The translations under genes and the position numbers were made by a program. A stretch of DNA of 64,000 bases from Paludibacteraceae bacterium (GTDB lineage Bacteria > Bacteroidota > Bacteroidia > Bacteroidales > Paludibacteraceae). Numbering within the stretch: the first letter of the stretch is position 1; the number at the start of each line of letters is the position of its first letter. This document shows positions 36,634 to 44,302 of the stretch, piece by piece. Under the pieces are notes generated by a model. That model saw only the letters and a program-made list of their open reading frames with translations, was not told the DNA's origin and did no database searches. The stretch lies in NCBI GenBank assembly GCA_017547145.1, contig JAFYQJ010000005.1, forward strand, positions 62,001-126,000, in the 5' to 3' direction.

Positions 36634-36979
36634 TTGCTATGAATAATCCAAGTATTACAAATGTCAATATGCAAAAAAGCAATGCTACACCAACGCTATC
36701 ACTAAATTCCACTATGACGCAAAGTGGAATTAATATTAAATAACAAATTAACTGTGTAACAGCATACTCTATCTTTCCCACATAAAATGCACCGGCTCCA
36801 AATCCTAAAGTTAAATTTAGGATAAGTGTTATGGTTGGGTCTTTATAAGACAAAGATTGTACTCTCCATAATATTTCACTATCAGCATTAGATAATCTTT
36901 TAGAAATATTCATAAAATCAATATTTGAGAAGTATTTTCTCAAATGCAATAGTGCTATATTATAAGAATTGTTAGCCAT
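36560..36979 (-). CDS. Divergent TM2-like membrane protein
   Basis: Protein of 139 residues with a hydrophilic N-terminal part (1-45), the junction motif SYKDPTITLILNLTLGFGAG and three to four hydrophobic segments. The motif matches FKDPTTVLIISILLGSLG of the adjacent TM2 protein, so the two are likely duplicated and diverged; the canonical DRF/DRFMLGQ core of TM2 is lost (GAFYVGKIEYAV instead). It ends in NYKKFAEICPTL, comparable to NYKKLQEALMMQ of its neighbour. The start is two bases after the TM2 gene. Confidence 0.7.
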   Translation of the reverse strand: MANNSYNIALLHLRKYFSNIDFMNISKRLSNADSEILWRVQSLSYKDPTITLILNLTLGFGAGAFYVGKIEYAVTQLICYLILIPLCVIVEFSDSVGVALLFCILTFVILGLFIASVINARKWTFEYNYKKFAEICPTL

Positions 36980-36981
36980 AA

Positions 36982-37341
36982 TTAATAGATAGTGATTCCC
37001 TGCATCATCAAGGCTTCTTGCAACTTCTTATAGTTGTATTTACGTGCAAGATCTTGTGCATTCACCATATCAATAATCCACCAAATGTAGAAACCACTGC
37101 AGGTAAGAAGTTTAACGATACCAAGACCTACTTGACCCAACATAAAGCGATCGATACCCAAAGATCCCAAAAGAATAGAAATAATTAAAACCGTTGTTGG
37201 ATCTTTAAACTCAATCGATTGCACAAAAATGCTTTTTGAATCATCCAAAGCAGCTAATGCATCTTGCATTACCATAATTTTTTCTTTAGGAAGTTTATCA
37301 CCATTTTGAGCAAGAAACATGTCAATTTTTTGTTTATCCAT
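36982..37341 (-). CDS. TM2 domain-containing membrane protein
   Basis: Protein of 119 residues with a cytoplasmic N-terminal helix region (1-45) and a TM2 domain: two membrane segments around LLGSLGIDRFMLGQVGLGI, with the DRF turn characteristic of the family, then YIWWIIDMVNAQDLAR. TM2 proteins have no established biochemical role. First gene of a four-gene cluster; a TATTTTTG -7 box lies upstream at 37380-37373. The RNA1-HTH1 locus stands just before it in the same orientation, and I infer that the cluster is its cargo. Confidence 0.85.
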   Translation of the reverse strand: MDKQKIDMFLAQNGDKLPKEKIMVMQDALAALDDSKSIFVQSIEFKDPTTVLIISILLGSLGIDRFMLGQVGLGIVKLLTCSGFYIWWIIDMVNAQDLARKYNYKKLQEALMMQGITIY

Positions 37342-37442
37342 AATTTTTAAATTTTAACATTTAACAATAAGACAAAAATACCCTACACCTTTCTAAAACA
37401 AGAAAAGTTTTATTGCCACATTTGGGCAATTGCCCACAATAG

Positions 37443-37453
37443 GCAAATGCTAT
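37443..37453 (-). promoter_or_regulatory. Copy of the AGCRTTTGC motif at the end of HTH1
   Basis: On the minus strand ATAGCATTTGCC overlaps the HTH1 stop codon and is followed by the perfect palindrome GGGCAATTGCCC. It precedes the TM2 cluster as the other copies precede RNA1-RNA3, and could be an operator for the cluster. Confidence 0.4.
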
Positions 37454-37659
37454 TTTAGGAAGTTAGAATAGAAGCGAAAGAAATCTACCTTCAAACAACG
37501 CGATATCAGCAAAAGTTGACGCGTATCAATCACACTTTTCTGAAAAATTTTGTTTACCGTACGAGGATTTACATTTATTTGCTCGGCAAACCATCGATTG
37601 GTTTTTGCTTGTCGGCGCAGCTCTTGGCGAATAAGTTGCCCGATGTGTGGTTCTTCCAT
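37450..37659 (-). CDS. HTH1: small XRE-like DNA-binding protein of the RNA1 module
   Basis: Protein of 69 residues that is nearly all one lambda-repressor-like helix-turn-helix domain (RWFAEQINVNPRTVNKIFQ near residues 22-40). It is about half identical by eye to HTH2 at 52144-52353. They share HIGQLIR, ELRRQ, WFA, NV-x-x-IF, ID-x-x-LLL-IS and DFFR-Y. Small HTH proteins of this type recur in Bacteroidales. The start ATG lies 68 bases after the U-run of RNA1. It may bind the AGCRTTTGCT dyads near both HTH genes, or the RNA itself; neither is shown. Confidence 0.8.
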   Translation of the reverse strand: MEEPHIGQLIRQELRRQAKTNRWFAEQINVNPRTVNKIFQKSVIDTRQLLLISRCLKVDFFRFYSNFLK

Positions 37660-37726
37660 AGATTTTTGCGTTTTTTACCAAATGCCACTTATCGGTCTTT
37701 GCAGACTTTCTCTATTTTTCAGGCAC

Positions 37727-37882
37727 AAAAAAAATGTGGACTTGTTATCCACATTCTGAGGCCCTGAGATTGCCTACAATACCAGATAAGCCAAGCCCAC
37801 GTAAAAACGCAGACATTTGACCGACTTATTCTTGGTACTGTTTTTATTTCTAAAATTTCTCAGGTTTCAGAATGTTTTACCG
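37727..37882 (-). ncRNA. Structured RNA1: rod-shaped RNA upstream of HTH1
   Basis: Helices (plus-strand coordinates): 37752-37759 with 37867-37874 (8 pairs); 37763-37769 with 37858-37864 (7); 37777-37784 with 37833-37840 (8, one wobble); 37786-37792 with 37823-37829 (7, one wobble); apical 37795-37801 with 37808-37814 (7, three wobbles). The wobble pairs are G-U only in the minus-strand transcript, where also TGTGGATAACAAGTCCACA is followed by eight T. The apical GTGGG can pair with TCCAC of that last hairpin. The start region has CATTCTGA, as in RNA2. Rods this regular are unlikely by chance in an intergenic gap. Confidence 0.7.
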
Positions 37883-37886
37883 AATA

Positions 37887-37896
37887 GTTAGCAAAT
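37887..37896 (-). promoter_or_regulatory. AGCRTTTGCT dyad upstream of RNA1
   Basis: On the minus strand TAGCATTTGCTA, a dyad with arms TAGCA/TGCTA around TT, lies 12 bases before the first helix of RNA1 and 38 bases after the rluD stop. Confidence 0.5.
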
Positions 37897-37933
37897 GCTA
37901 TATTTATTAAACTTTTATTTCATATTCTGTTTT

Positions 37934-38983
37934 TTATTCATTTGTATTCACTGCATAGCGTCGCCATTTTTCGAGCAACGCCTGTATATCGTCAGGCAAT
38001 GCACTATCAAATTGCATCCACTCACCCGTCGTTGGATGCTCAAAGCCAAGCGTTTTGGCATGCAGTGCTTGCCGAGGACACACCTCAAAACAATTCAAAA
38101 CAAACTGCTTGTATTTCGACGTACGCACGCCTTTGAGTACTTCGCTCCCCCCGTAGCGTTCGTCATTAAAAAGCGTATGCCCAATGTGCTTCATGTGTAC
38201 ACGTATTTGATGCGTACGACCTGTCTCGAGTTTGCACTCCACCAAAGTTGCGTATGCAAACCGCTCCAATACACGATAATGCGTAACTGCAGGCTTTGCA
38301 TTTGGATTTTCGTTTTCGTCGAAAACAGCAAACTGCATACGATCATGTGTATCGCGAGCCAAAGCACCACGAATCGTACCCTCATCATTTTTCAAAACGC
38401 CCCATACAAGAGCATTATAGGTTCGTTCTGTAGTTTTATTAAAAAATTGTAATCCTAACTTCGTTTTTGCATCATCGGTTTTTGCTATCAAAAGCAAACC
38501 AGAAGTATCTTTATCAATACGATGCACAAGCCCCACACAAGGGTCGTTAGCGTCAAAAGATGGATTCTCACGCAAATGCCAAGCAACAGCATTCAACAGC
38601 GTTCCCTCAAAGTTTCCAAACCCGGGATGAACGACCAAACCCGGCTGCTTGTTCACTACCAACAAATCGTCGTCTTCGTAAACCACATCAAGCGGAATAT
38701 CTTGAGGAACAATTGTATAATCACTCTTTGGATAATTAAGCATGATGCTTATCACATCATAAGGTTTAACGCGATAGTTCGATTTTACAGCCTTGCCATT
38801 CACTAAAATAGAACTCGCCTCAGCTGCCTCTTGAATACGATTACGAGAAACACCAGCCATTCTATCTACCAAATACTTATCGATTCGTTGTAACGTTTGC
38901 CCCTTGTCTACAACAAAACGCTGATGTTCGTATTGTTCAGTTTCTAATTCGTAAAATTTATCGTTATCCGAAGCATCCATCAT
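37934..38983 (-). CDS. rluD: RluD/RluA family 23S rRNA pseudouridine synthase
   Basis: Isomerises uridines in 23S rRNA. The 349-residue protein has an S4 RNA-binding domain (residues 30-90, IDKYLVDRMAGVSRNRIQ) and the catalytic loop GLVHRIDKDTSGLLLIAK near residue 152 with the essential Asp. RTHQIRVHMKHIGHTL follows near residue 257. It is 17 bases after the PASTA-domain gene, a Bacteroidota arrangement. Exact target uridines cannot be told from sequence. Confidence 0.92.
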   Translation of the reverse strand: MMDASDNDKFYELETEQYEHQRFVVDKGQTLQRIDKYLVDRMAGVSRNRIQEAAEASSILVNGKAVKSNYRVKPYDVISIMLNYPKSDYTIVPQDIPLDVVYEDDDLLVVNKQPGLVVHPGFGNFEGTLLNAVAWHLRENPSFDANDPCVGLVHRIDKDTSGLLLIAKTDDAKTKLGLQFFNKTTERTYNALVWGVLKNDEGTIRGALARDTHDRMQFAVFDENENPNAKPAVTHYRVLERFAYATLVECKLETGRTHQIRVHMKHIGHTLFNDERYGGSEVLKGVRTSKYKQFVLNCFEVCPRQALHAKTLGFEHPTTGEWMQFDSALPDDIQALLEKWRRYAVNTNE

Positions 38984-39000
38984 TTCTGCATGAATTTTAT

Positions 39001-39825
39001 TTAAAAAAAGATCTCCTCTTCGGTTTGTTGTACATTGTCGCTATTGATTTTCTCAAGATCCTTTGTCAACCACAAATCAATACGCTTTCCTTTATTTATC
39101 CATTCATCTAGTTTTGGTTCCTGCTTACAAACAAAAGCTTCGTTTCTATCAGTCTCGGACAAAATTGTTTCATCGCAAACTACCGCCCCTAACACAAAAC
39201 CTGCTTCGGTAAGAATACGTTGTGCTTCGGCATAAGTAAGCATTACAAACGAAGGAACACGCTGCAAGTCTCCACCATCTGCAGTTTGACCCACTACCAA
39301 ATCCACCTTTGAGCCATCAGGTAATCGAGTTCCCGCATCTACCACCACACCTTGATATTGTACATTTTGCACTAAACCGGGAAATTCAGAAGGAGCATAA
39401 ATTACATTTTCTACAATAAAACCTACAGATTCCAACATTGCCTTTGCTTGGCGATACGAAACGTCTTTCAAATCAGGGAGAGGCAAAACACGTGGATTTC
39501 GAGCATTTAAGGTAAGGTAAATCCTTCTGCCTTTTTTTACAAATGTATGTGCTTCCGGATTTTGTTCTACAATTTCACCGGGTTTGTAACCTCGCACTTG
39601 AACAGAATCTATCACTTCTACCGCAATTCCTCTTTGTTCTAAAAACATACGAGCCTCTTCTTCGTACAACCCTATCAAACTTGGAACCTCAATTTGCTCT
39701 CCATGGCGTGTTAAATTCCTAAGGGAGAAATATACTCCCAACAACAACAATGCAACAACTAAAACAGCCACTCCTATGTTTTTCCAAAAAAATTTACTTC
39801 TTAAAAGATTCCAAATTGCAATCAT
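39001..39825 (-). CDS. PASTA-domain membrane protein
   Basis: Inner-membrane protein of 274 residues: one N-terminal membrane helix (residues 15-35), then three periplasmic PASTA domains (about 43-110, 113-185 and 190-255). They show the repeated pattern VPSLIGLYEEEARMFLEQRG, LPDLKDVSYRQAKAMLESVG and VPSFVMLTYAEAQRILTEAG. PASTA domains bind muropeptides or stabilise cell-wall proteins. No kinase or transpeptidase is fused. The acidic C-terminal tail is short. It stands upstream of rluD in the same transcript. Confidence 0.9.
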   Translation of the reverse strand: MIAIWNLLRSKFFWKNIGVAVLVVALLLLGVYFSLRNLTRHGEQIEVPSLIGLYEEEARMFLEQRGIAVEVIDSVQVRGYKPGEIVEQNPEAHTFVKKGRRIYLTLNARNPRVLPLPDLKDVSYRQAKAMLESVGFIVENVIYAPSEFPGLVQNVQYQGVVVDAGTRLPDGSKVDLVVGQTADGGDLQRVPSFVMLTYAEAQRILTEAGFVLGAVVCDETILSETDRNEAFVCKQEPKLDEWINKGKRIDLWLTKDLEKINSDNVQQTEEEIFF

Positions 39826-39892
39826 AAGTTATAAACAAATATTTGTCATTAAGAAAATAACTCAATCACAAAAATACAATTCTTTTACAAAC

Positions 39893-39917
39893 AAAAAAAG
39901 TAAAGGCTAACCTTTAC
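39893..39917 (-). terminator. Rho-independent terminator of rpmH
   Basis: Arms GTAAAGG/CCTTTAC with a four-base loop, followed by seven T on the minus strand. Confidence 0.9.
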
Positions 39918-39944
39918 TTTTTAATTTATCTATACGAAAAAGAT

Positions 39945-40103
39945 TTACGCTTTTTGGCAATATTCATCAGAAACTGTCAATTTTTTACGTCCGTGAGCTC
40001 TACGATTTGCCAAAACTCTACGTCCATTTGCAGTTGACATTCTTTCTCTAAAACCATGTTTATTTTTTCTTTTTCTGTTCGATGGTTGAAATGTTCTTTT
40101 CAT
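39945..40103 (-). CDS. rpmH: 50S ribosomal protein L34
   Basis: Ribosomal protein of 52 residues that reads completely: [20 protein letters not shown] at the start, then the arginine/lysine-rich body and the C-terminal VSDEYCQKA typical of Bacteroidota L34. It is too short for common ORF cut-offs. It stands alone with its own terminator; the usual rnpA and dnaA neighbours are absent, as in other Bacteroidota. Confidence 0.96.
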   Translation of the reverse strand: MKRTFQPSNRKRKNKHGFRERMSTANGRRVLANRRAHGRKKLTVSDEYCQKA

Positions 40104-40200
40104 GACTTATATTTTTTATATATTTCTCAAAATTAAATTCAAGGGTGCAAAGATAATTATTTTTATCAAACAAACCCTTCTAAATATCATTTCTTTTTTA

Positions 40201-40227
40201 GAAAAGAAAAGCATTCGCTTGGCGAAT
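40201..40227 (-). terminator. Terminator of tRNA-Leu
   Basis: Arms ATTCGC/GCGAAT with a three-base loop and a T-rich tail on the minus strand, 18 bases after the tRNA. Confidence 0.7.
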
Positions 40228-40244
40228 ACCTTTCTTCTTAATTG

Positions 40245-40326
40245 TGCGCACGAAGGGACTCGAACCCCCACGCCTCTCGGCACTAGATCCTAAGTCTAGC
40301 GCGGCTACCAATTACGCCACGTGCGC
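40245..40326 (-). tRNA. tRNA-Leu (TAG anticodon)
   Basis: Class II tRNA on the minus strand. Acceptor pair GCGCACG/CGTGCGC, anticodon stem CTAGA/TCTAG around the loop CTTAGGA with TAG at 34-36, a variable arm, and the T arm GGGGGTTCGAGTCCCT. The 82-base length fits leucine. Confidence 0.95.
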
Positions 40327-40337
40327 AAAAGCGAATG

Positions 40338-40368
40338 CAAAAATACAAATATTTTGTAAATACACAAA
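40338..40368 (-). promoter_or_regulatory. Bacteroidota promoter of tRNA-Leu
   Basis: On the minus strand TTTG (40368-40365), a spacer of exactly 19 bases, then TATTTTTG (40345-40338), ending 12 bases before the tRNA. Confidence 0.8.
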
Positions 40369-40372
40369 AAAA

Positions 40373-40753
40373 TTAACTTATTTTGCTCAAAAAGCGTTTT
40401 TCATCTACTAAAAAACGTGTATGAGAAGCTGTTCCTACTACTTCTTTTTGTGAATTTTCAACTATTATTTCAAAAATTAACTTCCTATCAGCAACTTCTA
40501 TAAGAGTCGCTTTACAAAACACAAGTCCGCCTACTACAGTTGCCTTTAGATGTTTTACATCTATCGATGTTCCAACAGAAGTTTCACCTTCATTCAAACA
40601 CGAAGCTATAACTTTTGTTGCAGTGTTCTCCATAAAAGTAATCATAACAGGAGTAGCAAATACCGGCAACGAACCCGAACCTACAGCTAAAGCCGTATCC
40701 GACACTTCTACGATTTTTTGTTGTTCAAAAAAAAGACCTTTCTCTAACATCAT
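40373..40753 (-). CDS. Hotdog-fold thioesterase family protein
   Basis: Predicted cytoplasmic acyl-CoA thioesterase of 126 residues, resembling the FlK-like thioesterase family. Key features are TPVMITFMENTATKVI near residue 34, with the active-site Glu position, and GTSIDVKHLKATVVG near 60. Substrate unknown; housekeeping removal of toxic acyl-CoA is possible. The start overlaps the prfA stop by ATGA, so it is translationally coupled to release factor 1. Confidence 0.8.
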   Translation of the reverse strand: MMLEKGLFFEQQKIVEVSDTALAVGSGSLPVFATPVMITFMENTATKVIASCLNEGETSVGTSIDVKHLKATVVGGLVFCKATLIEVADRKLIFEIIVENSQKEVVGTASHTRFLVDEKRFLSKIS

Positions 40754-41859
40754 AATTCACTTTCTTTTAAACGTTCCGCATTTTCTGCAATTATCAACTG
40801 ATCTATCACACCTTGTATTTCTCCATTCATAAAAGCAGATAAATTGTATTCCGTATAATTTATACGATGATCTGTAATACGACCTTGAGGATAGTTATAT
40901 GTACGAATTTTAGCCGAACGATCTCCTGTAGAAACCATTGTTTTACGACGAGCTGCAATATCATCAACATATTTTTGATGTTCCATGTCGTAAATCTTTG
41001 TTCGCAATCGTGCCAAAGCACGTTCTTTATTTTTAGGTTGGTCGCGCGTCTCTGTACATTCTATCAAAATTTCTTCTGACACTCCAGTATTTGGATTTCG
41101 CCAAACATACCTCAAACGCACTCCCGATTCCACTTTATTAACATTTTGTCCTCCAGCACCACCAGAACGAAACGTATCCCACTTTATTTCACCTTCATTA
41201 ATTTCGACATCAAACTCATCTGCCTCAGGCAACACCGCTACAGTTGAAGCCGACGTATGCACGCGTCCTTGCGTTTCAGTTGCAGGGACACGCTGTACAC
41301 GATGTACGCCAGATTCATACTTCAATGTACCATAAACATTATCGCCCGATACCGAAAAAACTATTTCTTTATATCCTCCTGCTGTACCCTCGTTAAAACT
41401 TGTAATCTGTACATTCCAACGCTTCGACTCACAATACTTCGCATACATCTTAAACAAATCTCCTGCAAAAATTGCTGCTTCGTCGCCACCAGTACCGCCA
41501 CGAATCTCTACAATAGCATTTTTATTATCCTCGGGATCAGAAGGTATCAAAAGCAACTTTATTTGTTCTTCCATATCAGCCAATGTTGGCTCAATTTCAG
41601 CCACTTCCATTTTTGCCATTTCAAGCAATTCGTCATCCGATTCCGTTTCTAGCAACATCTTTGCTTCTGTATACGCTTTTATCTTTTGCTCGTAAATCTT
41701 TTTTGCTTCAATAATTTGCTCCAATTCACGATACTCCTTATTTAAACGCACATAACGCTTCATATCCGAAATCACCGACGGGTCGGTTATGAGCGTAGAA
41801 ACTTCTTCAAATTTATGCTGTATACCTTCTAACTTTTGCAACAAAGTTGATTCTGCCAT
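40750..41859 (-). CDS. prfA: Peptide chain release factor 1
   Basis: Terminates translation at UAA and UAG. The 369-residue protein carries the peptidyl-hydrolysis motif SGGAGGQNVNKVESGV near residue 236 and the RF1-type region RVPATETQGRVHTSAS near 195. GGTGGDEAAIF lies near residue 123. RF2 would carry a different codon-recognition tripeptide and usually a frameshift site; none is seen. It is co-directional and overlapping with the thioesterase gene and is six bases from GH95 upstream. Confidence 0.96.
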   Translation of the reverse strand: MAESTLLQKLEGIQHKFEEVSTLITDPSVISDMKRYVRLNKEYRELEQIIEAKKIYEQKIKAYTEAKMLLETESDDELLEMAKMEVAEIEPTLADMEEQIKLLLIPSDPEDNKNAIVEIRGGTGGDEAAIFAGDLFKMYAKYCESKRWNVQITSFNEGTAGGYKEIVFSVSGDNVYGTLKYESGVHRVQRVPATETQGRVHTSASTVAVLPEADEFDVEINEGEIKWDTFRSGGAGGQNVNKVESGVRLRYVWRNPNTGVSEEILIECTETRDQPKNKERALARLRTKIYDMEHQKYVDDIAARRKTMVSTGDRSAKIRTYNYPQGRITDHRINYTEYNLSAFMNGEIQGVIDQLIIAENAERLKESEL

Positions 41860-41865
41860 AACATT

Positions 41866-44289
41866 TTATTTTTCACAAGTTATTACTACACGTTCACCTT
41901 TCGATACAGGCACATCTATCATATCTACATCTTTATTAATAGCAATGGTTACGCCACCTTTATGCATCGAATAACGCTTAAAGCCTTCTGGCTTTTTTAT
42001 TTTCAAACTACTATTTTTAACATTCGAAGCAACAGAAACCACTAATGCCGTAGTATTCCATGCTACATCAAGCACAGCTCCACCTCTCACACAAAGTCCC
42101 TTAAATTCGCCCACTTTCCAAGACGCTGGTATTGCCGGCAACAACTCAACAAAACCCTCTTGACTTTGCACTAACATTTCAGCAACACCTGCAATTCCCC
42201 CAAAGTTACCATCTATTTGAAATGGAGGATGAGAGCAGAAAAGATTAGGATAAGTTCCTCCATCATGATATTTTTTTTCTTTTGATACAGCTGGAGTCAA
42301 CAAACTTTTAAGCAAAGAGTAAGAACGCTCTCCATCGTGCAGACGAGCCCAAAAGTTTATTTTCCATGCACGCGACCAACCAGTACCTGCATCACCACGA
42401 CGATTCAATGTAACCTTTGCAGCTTCGGCAAGTTTAGGGGTTTTTGTTATAGATATTTGATTACTTGGATACAACCCATATAAATGAGAAATATGCCTAT
42501 GAGTTACTTCTACTTCTTCATAATCTTTTAGCCATTCTTGCAAATAACCGTTTTTGCTTATTTGCATCGGAGGCATCAAAGCCAAAGTACTATCCAATGT
42601 ATTTACAAAAGCGGTATCAACATTTAATATTTTAGCCGCTGCCTTTGTATTACTAAACAATTCACTCACAATTTGAACATCCATTGTTGGCCCCATACAT
42701 ATCTGCACACATTCCTTTGAGCGAGGCATGTAAAAACTATTTTCAGGAGACGAAGAAGGAGCAGTTACCAACCATCCACTATCTTTTTCTTGCATCATAC
42801 TCGAGAGATAAAACTTCGCAGCACCTTTCATAACAGGATAAACCGTTTGCAAATACACCTCATCTAAAGAAAATGCATAATGTTCCCATAAATGTTCACA
42901 AAGCCAAGCACCTCCTGTATTAGTCGATCCCCATTTAGCATCTTCACCCGGTGCCGTAAACAACCAAGGATTTGAAATCACATGAGCTACCCAACCTTCT
43001 GCACCATAAAAAGTCTCTGCAGTTTCTTCTCCTGCTACTGACAGTCGTTTTATATAATCAATTAACGGATTGTGTAATTCGGAAAGATTAGCAATCTCTA
43101 CAGGCCAATAGTTCATCTGAACGTTTATATTTAGATGATAATCGCCATTCCAAGGTGTATTTATTGTATTTGCCCACAAACCTTGCAAATTTAGAGGCAA
43201 TGTATTTTCTCGTGTTCCGCATATCATCAAATAACGACCATATTGAAAATATAAAGCTATAAAAGAAGGATCGTTGTCTATTTGAAAATTATTTAAACGT
43301 TCATCTGTCGGTAATCCATTTCGATTTTCTCCTAGCGAAAAATGTACTCTATCAAATTTCTCCTTATAAACAGAAGTATGACGTTTTTTCAAATCATCGT
43401 ATGGCAATGCTGCAGCTTCTTGTAATAAATTTTCAACAGTTAACTCAAATTCCTTATCCAACATATTCGTCGACGAAGAAACAAACAAGTAAGCTTCATC
43501 AGCTTCTTCCACAACAACTTTATTATTTTCCAACGTTTGTTGACCTCCTATTTGAACGACTCTCAATTTTGTCCGATAGCGAACTCCTTCTACATTTTCT
43601 TGCCCGCTACTCAACATACCCTCCATGCAAAGAGCATCACCATCAACATAAGTTTTTGATTGACGAGGACGATTTAATGTCGCATCAAAACTAATCTTTC
43701 CTTTTTTATTTGCAGACAATTTTATAACAATAACATCCTCGGAATGCGACACAAAATATTCCCTAGAATAACTCGTATTTCCTAAGACAAAAGAAGTATA
43801 AGCTGTTGCATTATCCAAAACCAGCCCTCTACGATACTTCAACAACGAATCTCCTTGAAAATGATAATTTAACCTTAAATTTCCCAATATTTGATATGAG
43901 CCATAAGGAACGTCCGCACCGGAACCCGAACCAGAACCCTTACCTCCACAGAGGAAATGTTTATAAACTAAATCTTGTGCTTGTTTATTTTTTCCTTCGA
44001 GCAATAGACTTTTTATTTTAGGTAAATATTTTTGAGCGTTCGGATTTTGTTGTAAGCTATCAAAACTTCCCGACCACATTGTAATATCATTTAAAACAAT
44101 ATTTTCGCTATATACTCCCCCTGTCGGCATTGCTCCTAAACGGCCATTACCGAGAGGCAAGGACTCTTCCCAAATTTTTGCAGGAGATTTATACCACAAC
44201 TCTAACTTTGGAGATTCAACCTCTTCTTTAGAACACCCAAACGCAATAAACAACGCAGAAACAACAATTAAAAAATTCGTTTTTCTCAT
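41866..44289 (-). CDS. GH95 family alpha-L-fucosidase lipoprotein
   Basis: Inverting alpha-1,2-L-fucosidase family (a few members are galactosidases). The 807-residue protein has a signal peptide ending in the lipobox FGCSKE. The N-terminal domain carries LELWYKSPAKIWEESLPLGN and VLNDITMWSG. The central barrel has WNGDYHLNINVQMNYWP near residue 380 and the C-terminal catalytic region PPFQIDGNFGGIAGVAEML, whose Asp is the family catalytic base region. GH95 enzymes release fucose from host mucin and milk glycans or from plant xyloglucan. It is an orphan outside any SusCD locus and sits six bases from prfA. Confidence 0.93.
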   Translation of the reverse strand: MRKTNFLIVVSALFIAFGCSKEEVESPKLELWYKSPAKIWEESLPLGNGRLGAMPTGGVYSENIVLNDITMWSGSFDSLQQNPNAQKYLPKIKSLLLEGKNKQAQDLVYKHFLCGGKGSGSGSGADVPYGSYQILGNLRLNYHFQGDSLLKYRRGLVLDNATAYTSFVLGNTSYSREYFVSHSEDVIVIKLSANKKGKISFDATLNRPRQSKTYVDGDALCMEGMLSSGQENVEGVRYRTKLRVVQIGGQQTLENNKVVVEEADEAYLFVSSSTNMLDKEFELTVENLLQEAAALPYDDLKKRHTSVYKEKFDRVHFSLGENRNGLPTDERLNNFQIDNDPSFIALYFQYGRYLMICGTRENTLPLNLQGLWANTINTPWNGDYHLNINVQMNYWPVEIANLSELHNPLIDYIKRLSVAGEETAETFYGAEGWVAHVISNPWLFTAPGEDAKWGSTNTGGAWLCEHLWEHYAFSLDEVYLQTVYPVMKGAAKFYLSSMMQEKDSGWLVTAPSSSPENSFYMPRSKECVQICMGPTMDVQIVSELFSNTKAAAKILNVDTAFVNTLDSTLALMPPMQISKNGYLQEWLKDYEEVEVTHRHISHLYGLYPSNQISITKTPKLAEAAKVTLNRRGDAGTGWSRAWKINFWARLHDGERSYSLLKSLLTPAVSKEKKYHDGGTYPNLFCSHPPFQIDGNFGGIAGVAEMLVQSQEGFVELLPAIPASWKVGEFKGLCVRGGAVLDVAWNTTALVVSVASNVKNSSLKIKKPEGFKRYSMHKGGVTIAINKDVDMIDVPVSKGERVVITCEK

Positions 44290-44302
44290 AAAACTTCCTC
44301 CT

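Larger units (their letters stand above)
37660..37933. other. Intergenic region carrying RNA1
   Basis: This 274-base gap between rluD and HTH1 has no ORF. From the rluD side it contains the dyad AGCAAATGCT (37887-37896), the rod-shaped RNA1, its U-run, a small GTCT/AGAC hairpin, and a TGGCATTTGG box about 30 bases before HTH1. Confidence 0.75.
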
